Positions 31,691-45,004 of a stretch of DNA of 64,000 bases are shown piece after piece. Origin of the DNA: Gonocerus acuteangulatus (lineage: Eukaryota > Arthropoda > Insecta > Hemiptera > Coreidae). Position 1 is the first letter of the stretch; each line of letters starts with the position of its first letter. The stretch is taken from NCBI GenBank assembly GCA_946811695.1, contig OX328123.1, forward strand, positions 125,475,896 to 125,539,895, in the 5' to 3' direction. The notes beneath the pieces are model-generated. The model was not told the origin of the DNA. It did not search any database and saw only the letters and a list, made by a program, of their open reading frames with translations. A program made the position numbers and the translations under genes.

Positions 31691-33018
31691 ATAATAAAAA
31701 TAAAGTATAGTCGTTGTCGATTCAAAAAATCTCTTCTGTTCTATTAATTTTAGAACAGAAATTTTCTTTCCTTTTGGCATAAGGATAAAACCAAATCCGA
31801 GAAGGCATTTCTTTAAAATAGCTCCTATTACAGATAACGCAGGCCCAAACAAGCAGTAACGCGTTAATAATAAAACGTAAACTTTTTTTTAAGTATTATC
31901 TATCTCATGGTCTTGAATTACAAATATATTAACTACTTTAAAATTGTCTATTGTTTTGACGTACTTCTTATCAATTATGCATTGTTACCTTTCTAACAAA
32001 GATTCCTATTACCACAGACATGACTCTATAAAACACCATATTGTAACCATATTCTATCGCTCTTTTACGATGATTTTTTGAAAGGTTAAAGAGGAATTGA
32101 GATTGAAAAAACTAAACTTGACCTTCATTAATTGATTCAGTACATAATGTTTGAAAGGAATAAGTGTAACAAGTTAAAAAAATGTTGTCTCTTCATGTAC
32201 ACTTCCAGTCTACTTCTGCTCAGTCTGTTTGCCGTCTTCCGGTCCAATTTTGGCTCACTTCCTTCTTACATCCTGTTCATTAACAGGAAATGATCAGAAT
32301 ATAAGCCGGAAGTGAGAAGGAAATGCACTGGATGTTTGCGAAAAGTCATCAGAATCGGAGGTATACAGGGATGTGAAGGAATGAACAAACAGAGAAATCC
32401 TAAACCAGAGCAGCTAAAGCATGTTCTATGTTTTATGAATTTGGTCTATAGCCTCTAAGCGGAACAGAACGGGTTGTCCGAGGTCAGACCATATTTTATT
32501 TTATGATGTATCACTTCTACAGTGATTTGCATTATTCACTTTTACCTTTCAAAGAAGATGTTACCGTAAAATGGGGTCACATTAGTACAGTGTGGTGAAA
32601 TTGGTACAAACCCATACTGCTAGGATATTTTCATTGAACTGATACCAAAGGATCGAACTTTGCCCAAAGAGTGCGAACATGCGATTTTTGTCAAGGAAAC
32701 GCGCTAAGATGAAACGGTTCCTGTGAGCGAAAGCTCTAAGAATAGCTGACCCACATTTTTCAAGAGTTTTTCCAACCATAAATCTCATAAAGAGTTGTTT
32801 TGCCTCAAATACCTTCCTTATAGGCATTGGTTAAAGTTTTCATTTATTGAATTGAGCTTTCGAAATTTCATACTAATATTTACTTAGTTAACATTATGAA
32901 GAATAATATATTATTTGTAAGACAATCGTTAGCTCTAAATATTATACAGTAATGCTAAGATTAAACCTATGTAATTTTAATCTATTTTGGGTTTCTATAT
33001 ATGTTTATAAATCAATAA
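31691..33018. other. No gene seen
   Basis: AT-rich. An imperfect hairpin lies at about 32250-32330 (CTCACTTCCTTCTTACATCC against GGAAGTGAGAAGGAAATG). R6-like GCTAAGATGAAACGGTTCCT near 32703. No supported coding. Confidence 0.4.
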
Positions 33019-33019
33019 C

Positions 33020-33068
33020 TGAGTCACGGCGGTAATGGCCAAATTGTCGGTGCGCAAAAAAAAAAAAT
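33020..33068 (+). mobile_element. SINE-A tail fragment
   Basis: GAGTCACGGCGGTAATGGCC then GTCGGTGCGC and poly(A). Confidence 0.5.
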
Positions 33069-33261
33069 GTATGTAAGTACAAAAAATGTGTTAGTATGTA
33101 GACATCTATAAAGGTGCATAAATAACTATTATATTTTCGAATAAAGGATGTTTAAAAAAAATTACTCACTAATGAACCCTAAATTTAATAGTGTTAAGTA
33201 AATATTTTCTTAATCCGGGAGATTAAGCCGACTATATAACCCTGGAGTTCAAGTATTGGGT

Positions 33262-33716
33262 ATGTAACGCGAGAAGAAGTCGTGCTTACTAGACTACGTA
33301 TTGGACATTCACACTTGACACATTCCTTTGATGAACACAACAAACCGAATTATATACTTTGCAATGTTCCACTAACAACGAAACACATACTTACAGACTG
33401 CATAGAAAGAGAAGACCTATATATTTAAGGCTATGTATTTCTCTATATAGACTTACACGAATTGCTAAAACAAGACAGTTTAAAATATCTAAAACTTAAA
33501 AATAAGTTCCAACTTTGTTCAAAATCTTCCTCATATTTTTTTATTATCATTTTTTCCTTCAATAATGATAGCTGTTTTATGATAAATTACGTTTTTGTAT
33601 TTTATTCTTTTGATCACCTAGTTTGTAGCTTCCATAATAAAATAAATATTTAGCTGTGTTCACACATAGACATAAAGAGTAAATCACCCCGCTGCGTACT
33701 CTCAATAAATAAATAA
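33262..33716 (+). pseudogene. LINE-J 3' fragment
   Basis: GCGAGAAGAAGTCGTGCTTA CTAGACTACGTATTGGACAT encodes RREEVVLTRLRIGHS. Then come TGCAATGTTCCACTAACAAC GAAACACATACTTACAGACTG, the CN..LTTKHILTDC zinc block. It ends in CTGCGTACTCTCAATAAATA plus AATAAA repeats. About 450 bp survive. Confidence 0.65.
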
Positions 33717-34229
33717 AAAAGATTTCTTTTGTGAAACCCATGAGCAGATAAGAGAACAATGTAAGGTATCATTAGCATTTGCCTCAATACCAGTCCCTAA
33801 ATTAAATACTTCGAAATATTAATAATTAGATTAAATATATGAAACTAAAATCATGGAATTCTACTGAGGTCCTAAAAACGTCGTAATTCCCGACACCTGC
33901 GTCCTCTTAGTAATGTTCCATATAATGCTTGAACTTCATTCAATAAAACAAAACCGACACTTCCGAAACACTGAATGAGTTGTTTCAGTCGAACATTACC
34001 CATAACCCTTTTTAATTCGAAATTTATTTCGCGTCGAATGGCAAGCATTCAATCCCTCACAAAATTTAGGAAAACTTCATAACTTCTGGTGCCTTTCAAG
34101 ACAGTTATTTCTTTTAAATAATTCTTCTTGTGTAAACGTAACTAAAATAAATATTCCTTAATTTACATAAATGTGAAACACGAGGAAAAATTTACTCTCC
34201 GTAGTTCTTGATCAGCCAAACAACTAACA
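33717..34229. other. No gene seen
   Basis: Single-copy-looking AT-rich spacer. Confidence 0.4.
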
Positions 34230-34500
34230 AAAACTGTTGTTCACGTTTTCTTGAGAAAGGTAAAATACACTACCTTGGAAGTTGTATCATTAGATTCTTT
34301 ACACTCCTTTCGAGAACGGTTATAGATATGATATGAAAATGGTTTCATTTGATTCAATGCGTCAAATTGCTTATAAAAAGTGTACTTGGAAGCCTATAAT
34401 CGCAAAACCTTAAGTTACATGCGTTATTTAGTACAAACTTTATCGAAGTAGTGTTCCCGTAGCGGAGTCAGCTGGTTAACGAATTTGAACAATTGCATAA
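34230..34500 (-). repeat. R1 copy (minus), diverged
   Basis: Reverse complement shows TTCGTTAACCAGCTGACTCC, GAAACCATTTTCATATC and AACCGTTCTCGAAAGG in the same order as 28900-29080. Confidence 0.5.
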
Positions 34501-35439
34501 GACGAATTATCCTTGATCCAAATTGCATCCGACTTGCTAGGGTCCGCAAATAGGCATTTCGTGTCCTATTAGTTATGAAACTTCAGTACTTCCATCACAG
34601 AGGTAAAAGGTAGATATACCTCAGTAGAAACGCCTCTGAAAACTAATCAACAAGCAGATCAATAGCAATTAATTTGTAAGAAACTTCACTAGATGGAACC
34701 TAGATAGAATATCTATTCATTAGCACAATGAAGAGACCGTCCTCTGCTGCTCCTCTAGATTGCCATTGCTGCGAAATTAGATCTAGGAGATTCCTGTTAA
34801 GAGCTGATTGGTTCACAACTAATTCCAATCATTTCTTAAATCCCGATGATTCGAGAAAAGCTGACTAACCGAAAACTAAATTTGTAGAACAAATTTGCAA
34901 TTTCATAGAAGCTCTAAATTTCTATAAATAGACATTTCAGCAGCTGATCTTACCTCCTGTCTAATTATTACGAGTAGCAGACATGAACAGAAGTAAATAA
35001 ACATATATTTAGTGTATTTTCACCACAGGGAGGGAACCCATTTATGATGTCGGCTCGGTGGCACAATCTGGAAATGACGAAACTAAATGTTGACGGTTAT
35101 TAAACCTTTGGCCAATTACACAGCCACACAAAAAAAAAAAGGTCCGACTCGCAGGAGCTGTGTCATCTTAGCGCGGTTCCGTTCATATCTCTAGTGCATT
35201 AGTAAAGGAATAGTAGCAGTTATTGGCGGGGTTTGATCGTTCGTCAAAAAGATCAAATAAAATCTCGAAGAGAAAATAGATTTAAGGCGCCACAAGAGAA
35301 ACTGACAGTATCATGGCGACTTCCCCCACCTTCTCAACTTTCGCTCTTGGACACACTATAATAACGTTTCACATTTTCTTACCTTGTTTTAGTCAACTAC
35401 TCGTTTAACTGCTAAATGCAATTAAAATTGGAAACAACG
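34501..35439. other. No gene; scattered R1/R6 pieces
   Basis: CACAGGGAGGGAACCCATTT with GGCACAATCTGGAAATG (35028-35085) is an R1 head. GTCCGACTCGCAGGAGCTGT (35143-35162) is the R6/R7 ATGCAGCTCCTGCG motif reversed. No coding seen. Confidence 0.4.
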
Positions 35440-35690
35440 AGTTAAAACTGTAGGTAAACAAATACAAAACCCCGTTCAAAAGAGATAACTAACAATTGCG
35501 AACTTTGAAGTCCTGAATTATCCGATTGATATCGCCCCATCGAAAAGAAACCTATAAAACGAGTACCTGCACGCATATTAACTAGAAAACGTAAGCGTTA
35601 CGATTTGTTTCGCGCGAATTTCGGTCCAAAAACCATCTTCCGGTGGGCGGATTCTGCTGGTTAACGAACGTTATGCGGTTTGGTGTGGCT
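35440..35690 (-). repeat. R1 copy (minus)
   Basis: Contains GGGCGGATTCTGCTGGTTAA, CGTAAGCGTTACGATTTGT and GATATCGCCCCATCGAAAAG, the inverse of the downstream half of R1. Confidence 0.6.
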
Positions 35691-36639
35691 GAATCCGAAT
35701 CCGAGGTCCGAAAAACCCCAGCACCTCTTGGATTAGTTTCAACCCCAAACAATTCATGATTGGGGTTATTTTACACTAGAATCTTGTCATTGGAGTGCTA
35801 TTTGTAAAGGACGTAATACTGCGAGGACTGATACAACTCACTCCAACGTCTGTGCTTCAGATTAACAAGTGACAAAAGTAACCTAGTTCAGGCCCTACTA
35901 CTGCAACAAAAAAATAAAATAAAAATATTTGCCGGTAGGTAGAAATTAACAATTTGTTCCCCAGTAAGCCCTCCATTTATTTCTATGACAAATATTGCTT
36001 GTTACTAGAGCTCTAACTTTACCGAGCTTCTTCGCAATATAGAAACAATTCGACAGTGAGAGTACATGACGTGTGCACGACGATACATCGAAATAATATT
36101 TTCCGGCTATTCACCCATTTTCTCAGTTTAAAAAACTAAATAATTTTATTTTTCCAACCTTCTCCTAAGCCATATGAAACTGATCCAGTACAATCTGGCA
36201 TGACGGAGGTACAAAAGATAAGGACGGGAGATAGGCAGGACAATGCTGCCTATTCTCACCGCAGAAGCGAGAATGCAAATATCATTTCTAAGCTAAATAT
36301 AGTCTTCTGGGAAATAATATGTTGACTCATAAATAATTAGGTTAAATTTAAACGCACAGTATATAGAACATCAAGTTTATTTATCTATTTAAATAATAAT
36401 AACGCTATTAAATTGAATCGGCAAGTAAACTAATTGACTAAATAATATATGACATTAATTTTTGTCTTAGATGTTCAAAATCGAGGAATAATTTGTTCAT
36501 TCGAAACTTAATATTACTCAAAATATCTTTAAATTTAAAATTAAAAACGAAACCGAAATGATAATGAAAAGAAAAACTTGCACTCAACTAAAATCGTCAT
36601 ATCGAAATATCTATGTTAACCATTACATTCTGATATTTA
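35691..36639. other. No gene seen
   Basis: AT-rich spacer without recognisable elements. Confidence 0.4.
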
Positions 36640-36772
36640 TTTTGCTTTTAGCGCGGTTCCTTCCTCCGTCCATAGGGAGGAAACCCACGTATGAGGTTGA
36701 CGCAATCTGGAAGTGCCTTCTAGAAAATTTCACGTTTTAGAACCTACAGACCACGAGAATCGGTGGTTCAAA

Positions 36773-36822
<50 letters not shown>

Positions 36823-37010
36823 CGTGCGTGCGTGTGTGTGTGCGTGCGTGCGTGCGTGTGTGTGTGCGTGCGTGCGTGTGTGTCTTTTCGCACTATAGCT
36901 TGCTCAAAAATTGACTTTTCAACGAAACTTGGTACAAAAATACCAGCATCATCCATCCAACGGAACATTCTTTTTGGGCGTCATTCTGATGTACAGTAGG
37001 TACTTCAATG
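36640..37010 (+). repeat. R1 copy with (TG)n/(TGCG)n core
   Basis: AGCGCGGTTCCTTCCTCCGT, ATGAGGTTGACGCAATCTGG, GGTGGTTCAAATTTG, then (TG)n and TGCG-rich repeat (36775-36882), then TTTTCAACGAAACTTGGTAC. The microsatellite occupies the same slot as the (TA)n in 28524-29480. Confidence 0.7.
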
Positions 37011-37589
37011 CTTCACTAAGGAGCTATTGAAAAAAATACTAAAGTCCGACTCGCAGAAACAGCCTTATCTTAGCACGTTTCTCCTTTACTCCCCAGTTTC
37101 ATTTGGAAAGCTTAGAATAGAAACCGTTAATGTTCTTTTTTGATCTTTCGTGAAAAAAAAAAGGAGAGGATTGAGGGAATTATGGGAAAATCACACCATT
37201 CGCCGAGAGGGCAGCCTACAGAATAAAAGCTGGAACTAGGCATAAAATGCCGAAACAACTTGTTAACACCAACGGCAAAGGATTACCATAGACCGTGAAA
37301 AGCTACTGACATAAGAAACACCGAAAATAAGGGTGTTGGGAGCACTCAGCACACGGACACAGCGGAAGCTAGAACCTCTCTCATAGCAGTCACTCATTGG
37401 AATGGCACGTGCCAGATTAGATTAGAGGACTAGTGGTTACTAAATAAAAATACCCGCGACTCCTATAATGAGTGTCGCAAAAATTAAAATATTTAAATGC
37501 TTCTCACATGTTAATTAATTCTAGTTAAGTTTGATAATAATTAATTTTAATTATAATTAATACTCGTAATAAATAATTTTGCAGAAAAT

Positions 37590-37640
37590 AACAAACTGAT
37601 CCAGTGGGCGGATTCTGCTCGCTAACGAACTTCACCTTTT
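37590..37640 (-). repeat. R1 fragment (minus)
   Basis: GTGGGCGGATTCTGCTCGCTAACGAACTTC matches the R1 CCAGCAGAATCCGCCCAC block reversed. Confidence 0.5.
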
Positions 37641-38335
37641 AAATTACACAAAGAACTCAACAGACGCTTTGGACAGCTTTACAGATTACTGAACAAAAAC
37701 TCACCCCTCTCACTCGAAAACAAATTCATAATCTACAACATAATTATAAAACCCATTTGGACATACGGAATAGAACTATGGGGAACTGCAAAACCATCGA
37801 ACATCAGACGCTTCCAAACATTCCAATCTAAAGTCCTCCGAACTGCTCCGTCGTCCTGTCAATGCTCCTTTTTACATAACCAATAAGAATCTTCATAAAG
37901 ACCTCAACATCCCTCTAATACAAGACCTTATCTCCATCCGATTTGCAAATTTTCATCACAAATTATCCCTAAACCCTGATCCTGCTGTCCAGTCACTGTC
38001 CACTCTCAACCATCCCTATTCCCCACCACGACGGTTGAACAGGATGTGGCCCCGCGATCTGCTTTAAGCAATACAAGGGAGTGATAACGGAGGTTATCTT
38101 CTCCCCACAAGCCCCTAGAGTGTCTGCAGTTCTCTCGTCCCATTTGCAGCTCCAGTACTTCGTACTGCTGCTGGTTGAGGAGTGGGGTACGGCTGTCCCT
38201 GGGCATCTCGCTTACCCGAGGAGACAAGGGGGCGGCTGGTGCAGACGCTCGTGGTTATTATATTTTATGTAAGCACATTACAAAATGTAATTATTTAACA
38301 TAATGTAATATCATTAAATGAATAAATAAATAAAT
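37641..38335 (+). pseudogene. Jockey-clade LINE, C-terminal fragment and 3'UTR
   Basis: From about 37641 the frame reads RRFGQLYRLLNKNSPLSLEN then YNIIIKPIWTYGIELWGTAK, followed by FQTFQSKVLRT. This is the thumb/connection end typical of Jockey-clade LINEs (KPIWTYGIxLWGxAxxSN). After an indel near 37850 the continuation is out of frame but keeps DLNIPLIQDLISIRFANFHH and the RRLNRMWPRDL ending. It lacks RNase H, so it differs from LINE-J. The 3' end is TTAAATGAATAAATAAATAA. Confidence 0.8.
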
Positions 38336-38369
38336 TACACAAAGTATTCAAGAGCTAACAAAAAGTGCT

Positions 38370-38660
<291 letters not shown>

Positions 38661-39084
38661 TCGAAAATATTTCTTTTGACATCCGAGACCGATATTTATA
38701 TGTGGTGTCAATTTCAAGTTTATTTAAACAAACGATCTGATTTAAATCAAATTGAAATGACACACAAAAAAAATTAAGACTCTCGAGTCATAAAAATAGA
38801 TATAAGAACGAAAACAATACTTTACAGCAATGAGTAAGCTCCAAATTGACTGCTATTAACCCTTATGCAACATTCTCGCTTCGTTATTAACGAATTGAGA
38901 CAATAATCATACACAAGGCCAGAGGTTTTATTTCTGACGAATCAAAGGGAAATAGATGCAGTCTCAAGAACACAGATTAGCTCTTATCTTTTTAAATAAT
39001 CCATTATTGACCCTATCATATTAAGGATATATACTTTTATGGTTTGAATTTTTAGATGATGTAGTGTCGCATGAGTATATTGTA

Positions 39085-39152
<68 letters not shown>

Positions 39153-40539
39153 ACATATCTATCTATTAATCAATTATCCGAGCGTGGTTTAAAATAAGCA
39201 TTTTTCAGACTCGATAACGTAAAATCTTTCGATTTTTTTTTCTGAAAAAAAAAACTTTGAAAGGGTTAATTAAAATTGAATGGTTATAAAAAAATAAAAA
39301 TAGAATATATAAAGAGACGCACTTAGGTTAGGCGTTTAAAGCACTGGGTTTTCTGCTGATAAGGTTAAAAAAAGTTTACACAGGAAGATCTATTCACACA
39401 TATCAGTCACGTCACGTCTACGTTCAGTCAGTTTCGTCTAGTATCAGTCAGAAAAATACTTCATCGTGACCGATGTAGGACTTACACACAGACATCAGTG
39501 ACGTCACATTGTTCCGAATCATAACCGTCGCCGGCCAGTCCCAGACAAAATATACTTTGAGAAAAAATAATTTGTTTATGGTTCGGTGACTGAAATGATA
39601 TTGACGATTACGCGCCGTTTAATTTCAAATTTATGAGTTGGACCATGAAAGAATATTTTAAACTTTTTTGTAATCTTCATTGAACTTACCGACATTCGGC
39701 ATACAATATACAATATAACATTACTATAAAAAGGACACGACGGCATGACCGAAAGGTCGATTTTTGCTAGATTGTCTTCCCTTCCCGCGTTGAATGCCTT
39801 ATGTATATGTTTGTTACAAATTGATTCAACCCTGTCAAGCGAAATGTTTCATGTGTGGAAATGATTGATTTACGTGGCGGGAGATATTTATCACTCTACT
39901 GAACATTTGTAGCAAGTTGATACGAGGTTTTGTATTATTCTGAGTGAAGATTGACCTTGAATGGCATAAAGGGCATAATGTATGACCATCAGCATGCATT
40001 CTATACAGCTGGAATGAATGATGTCAATTATAATTTGAAAGTATTTCTTAATTTATCTGTCAGAATTACTATATATCGAAGATAATAACTTTTGTTTGTA
40101 ATGAGATGATATATATTCCTTGTCATCTCATTTCATAAAATTGTTGCTATATGGTTATTAAAACAAATATTTGCTTGTTTTTCATTTATCTGTGGCCACT
40201 AGAACTCTAAAGTAGAAGAGTGTATCAAAATTATACATCTGGAACATTTTCAATCAGTAATTTTCATTACTGACTCACATGTATATATTTAAAATATCTG
40301 ATAAGTTGGATTAAAGAATGCATGGGATAGTTAAATTTAGAAAAAGAGAAAAAAAAAACATTTTATCAATAAATTCCAATAAAAATGCCAAATTATAGGC
40401 ACGGCCTGAAAGAGCATGCCACTGAATCTCACTATAGCACTATGGCGAGTTATTAATATAAGTAAAATCGGAAATCCAGGGGAGGGACTTATTCCGGAGA
40501 ACAATTATTTATGCAGACATAAACGGCATAAGTTTTGTT
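38661..40539. other. No gene seen; (GA)n at 39091-39151
   Basis: AT-rich, probably single-copy. At 39395-39540 there are several CGTCA/TGACG motifs, including a perfect TGACGTCA palindrome near 39500, in a GC-richer patch. This could be regulatory but nothing in the flanks supports a gene. Confidence 0.35.
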
Positions 40540-41130
40540 ATATTGCAAAGAAACTCACAAACAGAAGGGACATCTCAGGGAAAACAGAAGCCGATAAATA
40601 ACAAGCAACACAAAAATGTTTAGTAGACGTGGAAGAACTGACACTACAACACTTACAAATGAACGTAAAAATATACTTACAAAACGAATGGCAAAATATT
40701 TGGACTAACATACAAATTAAGAGAAATAAAGAAAAACCTTATGTGATTAACTGTCAAGCAACATACCGACCCGAAGAGAAGAAGTCATTACGAGATTGCG
40801 TATCGGACAATCGTTTCTGACTCATTGCCATTTAATGGCGGAACAGAGCCGATTAGTTTTTGCTGTGTGCAACACAAACTTGACTATTAAACACATACTG
40901 ACTGATTGCAAACTAGAACGAGACAAACTAAACCTACCAAACGACATGAACGAACTGTTGACAGATTACAGTCCAAACAAAAATGGACAATAATCACTCA
41001 CCTTAAAGACTAAAATATTAACAATTTAATTTAGCACTCCTACTCATCATAGAATTCATTGAAAAATGTATGACTTGACCTGAAGTGTAGTAATGGGCAC
41101 ATTGCTTAAGCCATTGAGAGTAGTTGTTGC
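40540..41130 (+). pseudogene. LINE-J C-terminal fragment
   Basis: Reads DISGKTEADK (RNase H C-terminal GNxEAD block), then VDVEELTLQHLQMNVKIYLQ, and after a shift MRIGQSFLTHCHLM, CNTNLTIKHILTDC and NLPNDMNELLTD. It is close to the 50024-50700 sequence of the minus-strand LINE-J, so it belongs to the same subfamily. Stops and at least one frameshift are present. The 3' boundary is uncertain. Confidence 0.75.
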
Positions 41131-41760
41131 GTAAAGTGTTTAACACTTTTCACAGAATCTTCATGTTTATATAATAATATAAGTAAGAGGTTTCACTAAT
41201 CCTCCCCCCCCCCCACTCAAAACAAAATTATTCATACGCCCTTTGCGACCGTAATTGTTGTTATGGTCCATCGAAACTATTCGCTGCTGTTAATAATTCC
41301 CACGGAGCCCTAATACACCCGGCAGCATGACTGGCGAACCGTCAGTTATTACTAAGTCTACACTGTCAAATCCAGAAGACCTTAAAACATTAAGTAACAT
41401 GGGCCATGTAAGTTTACGAGAATTATTAATAATTATTGAAGAATTAATTAACAATTTTATTGTTTTCAACAAACAGTTTCTTTGCTGAAGTGAAGTAGAG
41501 TTTATCACGATTTGTTGGCCTTGTTTTCAATGTTTGCGAAGTCTATTATTCAGATTCAATGGGATTAAATAGCCATCTGCTTTAATAACTGCCTTCGGCT
41601 GACATATTTCTCATCCCTCAGAACATTTCTATTCAGTAGAAACATTCTCGGAGATTTTGGCATTGTTTCAGGCAACGTTCTTATTATTAAATCAATTACT
41701 GCTATTTCACAAAAATGACTATAATTATTATTTTGGGAGTGTTTCCTTCAGTTTTTTTAA
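41131..41760. other. No gene seen
   Basis: AT-rich, no supported features. Confidence 0.4.
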
Positions 41761-41764
41761 GCAC

Positions 41765-41875
41765 ATTTTTAGCGCGGGGTTCCCTCCATAGGAAGGAACC
41801 CCGTTTATAACGCTTACTTACCTCGTGACGCAATCCGGAAGTGCCGAAACGAAACTTTCACGTTTCAGATTTTTT
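41765..41875 (+). repeat. R1 head fragment
   Basis: TTTTTAGCGCGGGGTTCCCT CCATAGGAAGGAACCCCG then GTGACGCAATCCGGAAGTGCC and TTTCACGTTTCAG. Confidence 0.6.
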
Positions 41876-42068
41876 TTTATTTTTATTATCAACCGGATAA
41901 TTTTTTTTTTATCCTTTTTTTTTGGGGGGGGGTTGTTTTTACTACAATAAGCAATTATTAAAACTATAAGTTTCACATTACCGACAGTATTGTGTATAAT
42001 ACTAGCTGACGTGGTGCTAATGACCACCCACAGTAGTAGATGCAACAAAATAAACACAAAAAAAAAAA

Positions 42069-42325
42069 AATACTAGCTGACTACCCGAGCTTCGTCACGG
42101 CACATAAGTTGTTATTTTATTGCATTAAAGAATGTATCATCAAAATTAACGCTACTACATAGTTTAGTGAAGTTTCTTATAGCACGGTTCCGATCATACC
42201 ACAAGTTATTCATCAATTGATAAGTAATTAAAGTATAATGTTTCTTGACACTGGGGCGCTCCGGAACAGTGTCAATAAAGAGATAACCTAGAGATAACCT
42301 GTTATCTATAGGTTACCAGTAACAA
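42069..42325 (+). repeat. R2 dispersed repeat, copy 2
   Basis: ACTAGCTGACTACCCGAGCT TCGTCACGG, TTTCTTGACACTGGGGCGCT and GTTATCTATAGGTTACCAG, collinear with 3166-3412. Confidence 0.7.
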
Positions 42326-42490
42326 GAGTTTAACCATTATAGGTTAAAATTCGTTCTCAATGATAAATGTACGTTAATATTCAAAAATTAATGTGTCCAA
42401 GATGTCATTTGGAAACACCCATTACATATATTACCAAGAAGGGTTCTGACTGGGGATGCTGGTGGGTGAGGAGGCAGTACAACATTCAAT

Positions 42491-43501
42491 ATGAACAATA
42501 TTGAACAAGTAGGTCTAGAAATAAAATATTTTTTTTTTGTTTTCATGACACTTATAGCCGTATTCATAAAGCCGAAGACAGTTGATTTCAGCATCTGTTC
42601 AAACAGAAACAAAAATAAATTTTTATTAATAACAAAAGAAAAGGTTTTGTTGCTGTGTTTTATATAATTAAAAAGAAACATAAATAGGCATTTTTTTCTA
42701 GTTTAAAATGTCGCAGTAAATTCAAAGCTGCCAGGGAATTACAAAATAAATATAAAATAAGGTTTTTTTCTATGGATATGATCATAAATGAAGGAAAAAA
42801 TACTTCCATCAGTTCTCAGCTTACCAGGCTTATTGAACTCCATCTTCAGTTGGTTCTATACCCGCAGCTCCATGTTATATTAAGGGAATATTTTCTTGAA
42901 AAACAAACACAACTTTCTTCATTCTATTGTATATAACATATGTTTTTATTATTAAATTTAGAAACAGATGTTATATACAATAGAACGAAGAAAGATGTGT
43001 TTGTTTTTCAAGAATATATTCCCTTAATATAACATGGAGCTGCGGGTATAGAACCAACTGAAGATGGAGTTCAATAAGCCTCGTAAGCTGAGAACTGATG
43101 GAAGTCTTTTTTTTATACGTTCCTAGAATGCGGCTAGAATATTAGTTCAAAATTATATTAGTAGACTTTTATTTTGGTTTCCATCCTGTTTCTAGAGTTC
43201 CTTCATTTATGATCATATCCATAGAAAAAAACCTTATTTTATATTTATTTTGTAATTCCCTGGCAGCTTTGAATTTACTGCGACATTTTAAACTAGAAAA
43301 AAATGCCTATTTATGTTTCTTTTTAATTATATAAAACACAACAACAACAACTTTTCTTTTGTTATTAATAAAAATTTATTTTTGTTTCTGTTTGAACAGA
43401 TGCTGAAATCAACTGTCTTCGGCTTTATGAATACGGCTATAAGTGTCATGAAAACAAAAAAAATATTTTATTTCTAGACCTACTTGTTCAATATTGTTCA
43501 T
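42491..43501. repeat. 1.0-kb palindrome (fold-back)
   Basis: The left arm from ATGAACAATATTGAACAAGT is mirrored by ACTTGTTCAATATTGTTCAT at 43501; the centre is near 42955. The arms are highly similar throughout, with one ~90-bp extra block in the right arm (about 43107-43197). No frame, terminal CAGGG motif or clear target duplication. The apparent frame at 42388-42681 is arm sequence. Confidence 0.85.
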
Positions 43502-45004
43502 AAGTACATTGTACCTAATACCTAATACTTGTAAATATCTATATTTGTTAAAAAGTGTATACCTCTTACCTACTTGTAAATATCTACTTGTTAAGAAGTG
43601 TATATGTAAATTACGCCCAAATAAAGTCTCATGATTATTACTCTGAATTTACCTTTGTTCTTTTTTATCCACATAATAAAGTCATCTCTCTGTAGGCTGC
43701 TAGCATCCTATATGGATGGGGTCAATGTAACCTATCCATATAGGGGTAGGATACAGGAAGCAAACATCAGGATGCTCGCAGCCTATATGGGTAGGCTGCT
43801 AGAAGCCAGTAACAGAGTGCCAGCAATCTAAAGTCTAGGGGTACGCACTTGAAAGTACAGTGCTGGGCACTCTATTGTTGGATGCTAGCTTTGGGTGAGA
43901 GAACTCTACTATAGGATGCAGAATTAGCATTCCAGCACTCTATTATAAAATGCGGGCACTCTAACTAGTGGAATCCTATTTTAGGCTAAAATATGTGTAA
44001 TCCTATTTTAAACTAAAATGTCCTATTTCAAAATACTGGCACTGAGTCACAGTTTTCAGGCTGCGGGCAGCCTGAAAGTAGATGCAAGCAGCTTGTTTTT
44101 TTTTCTCCGTGCTTGCGTTACAATATGTAGAAATATATGGCGTTTTTAAATTACGTATAACTACCCAATAATTTAACCCATTTAAGTATTGACTCAATAA
44201 TTTAACACGCTGACTGAAAGTTCTTTTCAGCATTCCGATGTAGAATAAGTTGGTGTTCTTAGTCAAGCGGAAGAATTGGCGTTCTAGTTAATAATGTCGC
44301 AGAGTACGAGTTTTCTCATAGTCCACAGTCGAGAGGAAATTATCGAAGTTGGCATCCTAGGAAATAGCACAAACTACAAGTCATTTCGTAGTTTGCAGTC
44401 CATCCAGGAATATCTAGCCTCGCTTTTTGGAGAAAGGTGCATAGAAAATTAAGTTCCTACAAATAAAACCTACTGCCCCAAACACACACACACACACATA
44501 TACATATATGAAATTTTCATGACCAAAATTATTTGTTATTAGAGAGAAATCACTCATTGTTTGTTTGGTTCTTTTTTTTATAAGTAGGTTTTTCTATTGA
44601 GAACAAAGGTTTCCTCAGCATAATACCATCTGGCTTTACTGCGTTATTTTGCCTGAATTTTGCGTGATTAGAAATAGATTTCTGATTATAAATGTAGTGT
44701 AAATCTGAATGCTTTTGACAAATTGCTATAATTTTGAATTTTTTAAGCCCGATTCCAGTGTAATTTAATCGTAGTTCTTTATGGAGTGGGTGGTGAAACT
44801 CTAAATTAAAATCCAGCTGTAAAAACCGGTATTTAGCATTTCATTTGTTTTTGTTTTCCAATAATATTCCCAAGAGATAGTTTTAGTTTTGAGTAGGGCG
44901 GCTAGCAACACATTCATACTTTACAGCTGAAGAAAACCAGCTTATAATGTGCATAGTGAACATTTCCTTTCTTGTGTTATCACAACTACTTTTCAACGAA
45001 GAAC
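43502..45004. other. No gene; degenerate short-period repeats at 43690-44110
   Basis: 43502-43620 has two direct copies of TACTTGTAAATATCTA-type sequence. 43860-43990 has about four loose copies of GCACTCTATTATAGGATGC-like units. The remainder is AT-rich with nothing recognised. Confidence 0.4.

Noticed and set aside
39091..39151. (GA)n tract as a promoter element
   Set aside because: GAGA-type tracts can be regulatory, but no gene or conserved context is nearby; treated as a microsatellite.
42491..43501. Assembly mirror artefact
   Set aside because: Arms differ by scattered substitutions and a ~90-bp block, which a simple mirrored contig would not show; long reads would still be decisive.
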